From: Oscillospiraceae bacterium
GTDB lineage: Bacteria > Bacillota > Clostridia > Oscillospirales > Ruminococcaceae
DNA: 64,000 bases
Direction of reading: 5' to 3'
Assembly (NCBI GenBank): GCA_022787085.1
Contig: JALFVE010000028.1
Span: 1 to 64,000 of the forward strand
Made by a program: the position numbers and the translations under genes. The notes beneath the pieces are model-generated. The model was not told the origin of the DNA. It made no database searches and saw nothing but the letters and a program-made list of their open reading frames with translations. Shown here in pieces: positions 60,312 through 64,000 of this stretch. The stretch's first letter is position 1. Each line of letters begins with the position of its first letter.

Positions 60312-61547
60312 TCAGACGCATCCGCCTAAAATATGTTTATCGGTGCTGAAAAGCCGTTCCATTTTCAGCATAGTGTAGGAGCCGTTTTCATTTTCTCTGA
60401 CGGTATAGCGATAGGTCTGAGACTTTACGAGATGAAAATCATCCTCGTAATAATCTATGGTAACGGTATAAGTCTTTGCTTCTTCGTCATAGCTTTCATC
60501 GGCAAGATATCCGCAGAACCAATATGTGCCTCTTCCGGGGATAGAAACAGTATCCGTTTCGGCATTGTAATACCCCGATTCCTTTGTACTGAGCGAATCA
60601 GCCGAAAAACCGTAAAGCTCCTTTAACGCAGTGTCAAAGATCTCATAGGAAAAATCAAAATCCTCTATGTGATAATACTGTCTTGAAGTCATCAGGGCAT
60701 CAAATATCGCTGACATCGGTTCATTATTTCTTGAAGAAAAATCAGGTGACGAAAAGTCTGTGACATCACTTCCGGGGAAAAGATCGCTGAAATATGCGGT
60801 AAAATCGTTGCAAAAATTAAGATGTCCCCCCTGCTCGCCATAATAAGGCAGCAGACGGCTTTCGTCAAGCTCACCGACCCTCCTCAGCGGAAGATAGCAT
60901 CTGTCCTCGCCCGGCTGATAGATAAACACATAATCAGCCGTACCAACGGGAATTTCATCAACAGAGCTTTCTGATATATCCAGCGTTACCGTAACCTCAT
61001 ATCTATTATCTTCGTATTTCTCATCAACAACAACCCAGCTTTCCGCCTTAATATTTTCAAGCGAGCGGAGCGCATATTCATAGCCGTTACTATTCAGATA
61101 CGGTATCTCACCCGTTTTTGAGCATTCGAGCATTGCCATAAGCTCTGTACGGACACGACATATTGTTTCAGATTCATATTTTCTGAGTCCCTCAAGGCTC
61201 ATAGAAAATTCGGGAGCATCAGGCGGATTATCCGAGTCAAAATCATACACCTTTCCGTTTTCGGGAACAGTCTCCTGAGGAACAACAACGACTCCTCCCA
61301 TATCACCTTCTGTTACGAGAACATCGCTTTCCTCAGAAAATTCTTCTGTAACAATTTCCTCGGTTGATTCTGAATTTTCCGTTACTTCTTCTGTGACCTC
61401 AGACTCAGAGCCTTCCGTCACAGAAATATTACTCACGGAAGCCTCAGAAGCCGAAGAAACTTCGGAAACATTTTCCGAACCGTTTGTACAGCCTGAAAGC
61501 AGAGTTAAACACAGCGCAGCTGCAAATATAGAATAGGCTTTACGCAA
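60312..61547 (-). CDS. Lipoprotein of unknown function
   Basis: A 411-residue protein with a lipoprotein signal (lipobox LSGC, Cys about 20), a Ser/Glu/Val/Thr-rich linker (about 22-95) and a C-terminal domain (about 110-411) with no motif I recognise; GTYWFCGYLADESYDEEAKTY and YRYTVRENENGSYTMLKMER look like beta strands. The start is TTG with AGAGAG about 7 bases upstream. It lies between iorB and paaK, so it is probably read with them although its location is outside the cell. Confidence 0.75.
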   Translation of the reverse strand: MRKAYSIFAAALCLTLLSGCTNGSENVSEVSSASEASVSNISVTEGSESEVTEEVTENSESTEEIVTEEFSEESDVLVTEGDMGGVVVVPQETVPENGKVYDFDSDNPPDAPEFSMSLEGLRKYESETICRVRTELMAMLECSKTGEIPYLNSNGYEYALRSLENIKAESWVVVDEKYEDNRYEVTVTLDISESSVDEIPVGTADYVFIYQPGEDRCYLPLRRVGELDESRLLPYYGEQGGHLNFCNDFTAYFSDLFPGSDVTDFSSPDFSSRNNEPMSAIFDALMTSRQYYHIEDFDFSYEIFDTALKELYGFSADSLSTKESGYYNAETDTVSIPGRGTYWFCGYLADESYDEEAKTYTVTIDYYEDDFHLVKSQTYRYTVRENENGSYTMLKMERLFSTDKHILGGCV

Positions 61548-61565
61548 AATAACACTCTCTTTGGC

Positions 61566-62138
61566 TTACGCATTTCTGCCAAGCTCAAAAGCCTTCTTAT
61601 TAAGCTCCAAAAATTTCGGGGGAACGCACTGTTCGATGGCATTCTGCCAGAGAGCCTCCTCAAACTCGGTCTGAGCGGAAACCACGCCCATGAGCACAAC
61701 ATTTGAAGCCTTGGCATTTCCTGCCTGCTCCGCAAGACCGAGAGCGTCAACGGCAGTTACCTCAACGCCCATTTTCTTTATCTTAGCGGCAATATCCTCG
61801 GGATACTGTGCCGCTCCCGTAATAACGGGCATGGGGTCGAGCTGCTGGGTGGAGGTGATGAGCTTTCCGCCCTTTTTGAGATAGGGCAGCCATCTTGCGG
61901 ACTCGAGCATCTCAAAGGAAATGATAACGTCCGCCTCGCCCTTTTCTATAACGGGAGAGCATACCTCGTCGCCGTATTTTACATATGTAACAACCGAGCC
62001 GCCTCGCTGGGACATTCCATGTACCTCGGACACCTTAACGTCAAAGCCCTTTGCAAGCAATACGTTTCCCAGCAGTCTTGAAGCGAGAAGGGAGCCCTGC
62101 CCTCCCACTCCGACAATCATAATTGATCTTGTTTCCAT
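61566..62138 (-). CDS. iorB: Indolepyruvate:ferredoxin oxidoreductase subunit beta
   Basis: IorB is the gamma-type half of the enzyme that oxidises aryl pyruvates to aryl-CoA with ferredoxin. The 190-residue protein has SIMIVGVGGQGSLLASRLLG (3-22), HGMSQRGGSVVTYVKYG and MGVVSAQT. AGGAGA is 9 bases before the ATG. Its partner iorA is upstream but separated by a membrane protein gene. Confidence 0.94.
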   Translation of the reverse strand: METRSIMIVGVGGQGSLLASRLLGNVLLAKGFDVKVSEVHGMSQRGGSVVTYVKYGDEVCSPVIEKGEADVIISFEMLESARWLPYLKKGGKLITSTQQLDPMPVITGAAQYPEDIAAKIKKMGVEVTAVDALGLAEQAGNAKASNVVLMGVVSAQTEFEEALWQNAIEQCVPPKFLELNKKAFELGRNA

Positions 62139-62157
62139 AAAATAAATCTCCTAAAAA

Positions 62158-62643
62158 TTATTTATCAGCAAGCTTCATAACGCCTGCAACCGCACCTAAA
62201 ACGGCGAACAGATAGCTTTTCACAAGAGAAGCAGTGAAATCCTCCTGCACCTCAAAAGCCGCAGTCAGATCATTAAAATTCTTAAAGCAGTCAAGTATTC
62301 CCACAGAATATCCATCCCCGCCGTATTCATTCAGAACATCGCACAGCTCCCACGACCAGACGAATCTTTCGCAGAGATAAACGTCAATTATCATTACAAT
62401 GCCGCATATCACAACAGCTGTCTGAATATTCATATCCCTGCTTTTGCGGGTAAAGTGATCGCAGGCGACAAGCTCGCCCAGCATCATAAAAAATCCGCTT
62501 ATTGCCGCAAGATACCCCACCTTGCCCAGCACCACCCACAGAAACATTGCGGGAATAGCTCCGAGCAGTGCGCCGAGGATCGCCTTGCCGATTATCAGCA
62601 GGGCAGATTCCTCTTCGTCAGCTTCCCTGTCCATAATATCCAT
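62158..62643 (-). CDS. Membrane protein between iorA and iorB
   Basis: A 161-residue protein with an acidic N-terminus and about four hydrophobic segments (about 14-32, 38-56, 72-92 and 138-156). Between segments three and four is a longer loop of about 45 residues. I do not recognise the family. It lies 24 bases after iorA and 19 before iorB, so it is transcribed with them. GGGG lies about 10 bases before the ATG. Confidence 0.75.
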   Translation of the reverse strand: MDIMDREADEEESALLIIGKAILGALLGAIPAMFLWVVLGKVGYLAAISGFFMMLGELVACDHFTRKSRDMNIQTAVVICGIVMIIDVYLCERFVWSWELCDVLNEYGGDGYSVGILDCFKNFNDLTAAFEVQEDFTASLVKSYLFAVLGAVAGVMKLADK

Positions 62644-62667
62644 ATCATTTACCCCAAAATTATCTTT

Positions 62668-64000
62668 TTACTTTATAATAGCCTTGGGCTTGCATACCTC
62701 TGTGCAGATACCGCAGCCAACGCACTGAGTATGATCTATAACGCACTTGCCGTCTCTAACGGATATCGCAGGACAGCCGAGCTTCAGGCACATTTTGCAG
62801 CCGACGCACTTGCTCTCGTCCACCTTGAGAGGAGCCTCGTGCTTGACATATTTAAGCAGAGCGCATGGACGGCGGGAAATGATAACGGAAGGCTCGGGAG
62901 CAGCAAGCTCCTCCTTGATGGCAGCCTCGGTCTGAGCCAGATCGTAGGGGTCAACCACCACAACTCTCTTAATGCCCACCGCATGACAAAGCTCCTCAAG
63001 ATTAACAGCTGCCGCAGGATCTCCCTTGAGATTCTTGCCCGTAGTGGGATTCTGCTGATGTCCCGTCATACCCGTAATGGAGTTGTCGAGAATGATAACG
63101 GTGGAATTTGTGGCATTATAAGCGATATTCACAAGTCCCGTAATACCGCTGTGCATGAATGTGGAATCACCGATAACGGCAACGGTTTTCTTCTCGGCTT
63201 CCTCTCCCCTTGCCTTGTTGAAGCCGTGGAGAGCGGAAACGGACGCACCCATGCAGATGGTGGTGTCCATAGCGTTAAGAGGTGCGGAAGCGCCCAGAGT
63301 ATAGCAGCCGATATCTCCCGAAACGGTGATCTTGTTCTTTGACAGGCAGTAGAAAAGGCCTCTGTGAGGACATCCTGCACACATAACGGGAGGACGGACG
63401 GGAACATTCTCGGGGAAGGTCATGACCTCGTTCTTTGTGCCGAGAAGCTTCTCTGCCACAACAGCCTGAGAAAATTCTCCGATAAATCCGAAAAGCTCCT
63501 TGCCGATAACCTTAAGACCAAGCTTTTTGCAGTGAGTTTCGATAATATCGTCAAGCTCCTCGATAACGTAAACGGTCTTATGCTTTGCGCAGAAATCCTC
63601 GATAAGCTTTACGGGAAGAGGATTTACCATTCCGAGCTTTAAATAGGAAGCCTTGCCGCCCATAGCCTCCCTTGCGTACTGGTAGGATATTCCGCTTGTG
63701 ATGATGCCGATATCGGTGTTATTTTCGATGACCTTATTTAATTGACAGTCCTCCGAATATGTAACGAGCTTTGCTGTGCGCTCCTCAACAACAACGTGTC
63801 TGGGACGGGCATATGCCGGCATCATAACATATTTCTGAGGAGCTTTTACATAATCCTTCAAGGGGTGCTCTTCCCTGTCGAAAAGCTCAACGGCAGACTG
63901 TGAATGAGCAACTCTTGTGCACATTCTCACGATAACGGGAGTGTCAAATTCCTCGGAAATGTCATAGGCTGCCTTGACAAAATCACGACATTCAGCGGAA
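62668..64000 (-). CDS. iorA: Indolepyruvate:ferredoxin oxidoreductase subunit alpha (5' part beyond window)
   Basis: At least 444 residues of IorA are present; the frame is open through 64000, where SAECRDFVKAAYDISEEF continues into the protein, so the true start lies outside. Visible are the thiamine-pyrophosphate domain (GDIGCYTLGASAPLNAMDT, GDSTFMHSGITGL) and two C-terminal 4Fe-4S clusters (CVGCKMCLKLGCP and CVGCGICTEVCKP). It oxidises indolepyruvate and other aryl pyruvates, passing electrons to ferredoxin. Confidence 0.95.
   Translation of the reverse strand, partial: SAECRDFVKAAYDISEEFDTPVIVRMCTRVAHSQSAVELFDREEHPLKDYVKAPQKYVMMPAYARPRHVVVEERTAKLVTYSEDCQLNKVIENNTDIGIITSGISYQYAREAMGGKASYLKLGMVNPLPVKLIEDFCAKHKTVYVIEELDDIIETHCKKLGLKVIGKELFGFIGEFSQAVVAEKLLGTKNEVMTFPENVPVRPPVMCAGCPHRGLFYCLSKNKITVSGDIGCYTLGASAPLNAMDTTICMGASVSALHGFNKARGEEAEKKTVAVIGDSTFMHSGITGLVNIAYNATNSTVIILDNSITGMTGHQQNPTTGKNLKGDPAAAVNLEELCHAVGIKRVVVVDPYDLAQTEAAIKEELAAPEPSVIISRRPCALLKYVKHEAPLKVDESKCVGCKMCLKLGCPAISVRDGKCVIDHTQCVGCGICTEVCKPKAIIK

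Overview
The window looks like a chromosomal segment of a low-to-mid GC Gram-positive anaerobe of the Clostridia, most likely a Ruminococcus-type member of the Oscillospiraceae. Supporting this are the gene order miaB-ylbF-mutS-mutL-miaA-hfq-(HlyD-like)-yggS-sepF-ylmH-divIVA-ileS-lspA-rluD, the split transketolase, the LL-diaminopimelate aminotransferase route (dapL with dapF), ferredoxin-linked indolepyruvate oxidoreductase with paaK, several Clostridia-type DUF genes, AAAGGAG-like ribosome sites, and many promoters with TTGACA, 17 bases, TATAAT. I see no rRNA, tRNA or CRISPR array. Assignments rest on motif reading only; no database was searched.

Layout. 1-140: the 5' edge of an IS3-like insertion sequence. 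162-9784: queC, an SH3-tailed amidase, a large lipoprotein, glmM (+), an Lsa/CplR-like ABC-F ribosome protection ATPase behind an attenuator-like leader, a small zinc-ribbon membrane protein, a cyclophilin lipoprotein and pyruvate kinase. 9842-18065: mgtE with a structured leader, a receiver/HD-GYP/receiver regulator, clpC, an XRE regulator with membrane tail, and a PHP/TSCPD/YdcF operon. 18185-24376: a membrane diguanylate cyclase, an MFS transporter, a PAS protein with a degenerate GGDEF domain, and a DUF4317 protein. 24549-43783 (all minus strand): a long housekeeping block for translation, mismatch repair, tRNA modification and cell division, ending in split transketolase. 43802-47982: an RnfD/E/A-like membrane trio that has lost its iron-sulfur cysteines, followed by a DUF4015 glycosidase-like protein, and divergent from a MecA-like ClpC adaptor. 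47932-58185: rpe, a TrpR/YerC repressor, a methyltransferase, hslO, ddl, murI, a DUF1934 protein, a YfcE phosphodiesterase, a zinc-ribbon protein, an ANTAR regulator, dapF and dapL. 58499-64000: ACT protein, paaK, lipoprotein, iorB, membrane protein and iorA, which runs off the window.

Genes that work together: glmM, ddl, murI, dapF and dapL feed peptidoglycan; sepF, divIVA and ylmH belong to the division cluster; clpC and the mecA-like gene could form one proteolytic module although 32 kb apart; both transketolase halves and rpe make the non-oxidative pentose phosphate steps; iorA, iorB and paaK handle aryl 2-oxo acids and aryl-CoA esters.

The most unusual items are the cysteine-less Rnf-like trio (45135-47369), the 300-base attenuator leader of the ABC-F gene (6741-7079), the leader of mgtE with a ribosome-site-masking hairpin (11201-11449), an inverted repeat at the IS edge that would block translation of read-through transcripts (57-138), and three small palindromic elements that all start TACTAA and end TTAGTA (24398, 32125, 58253).
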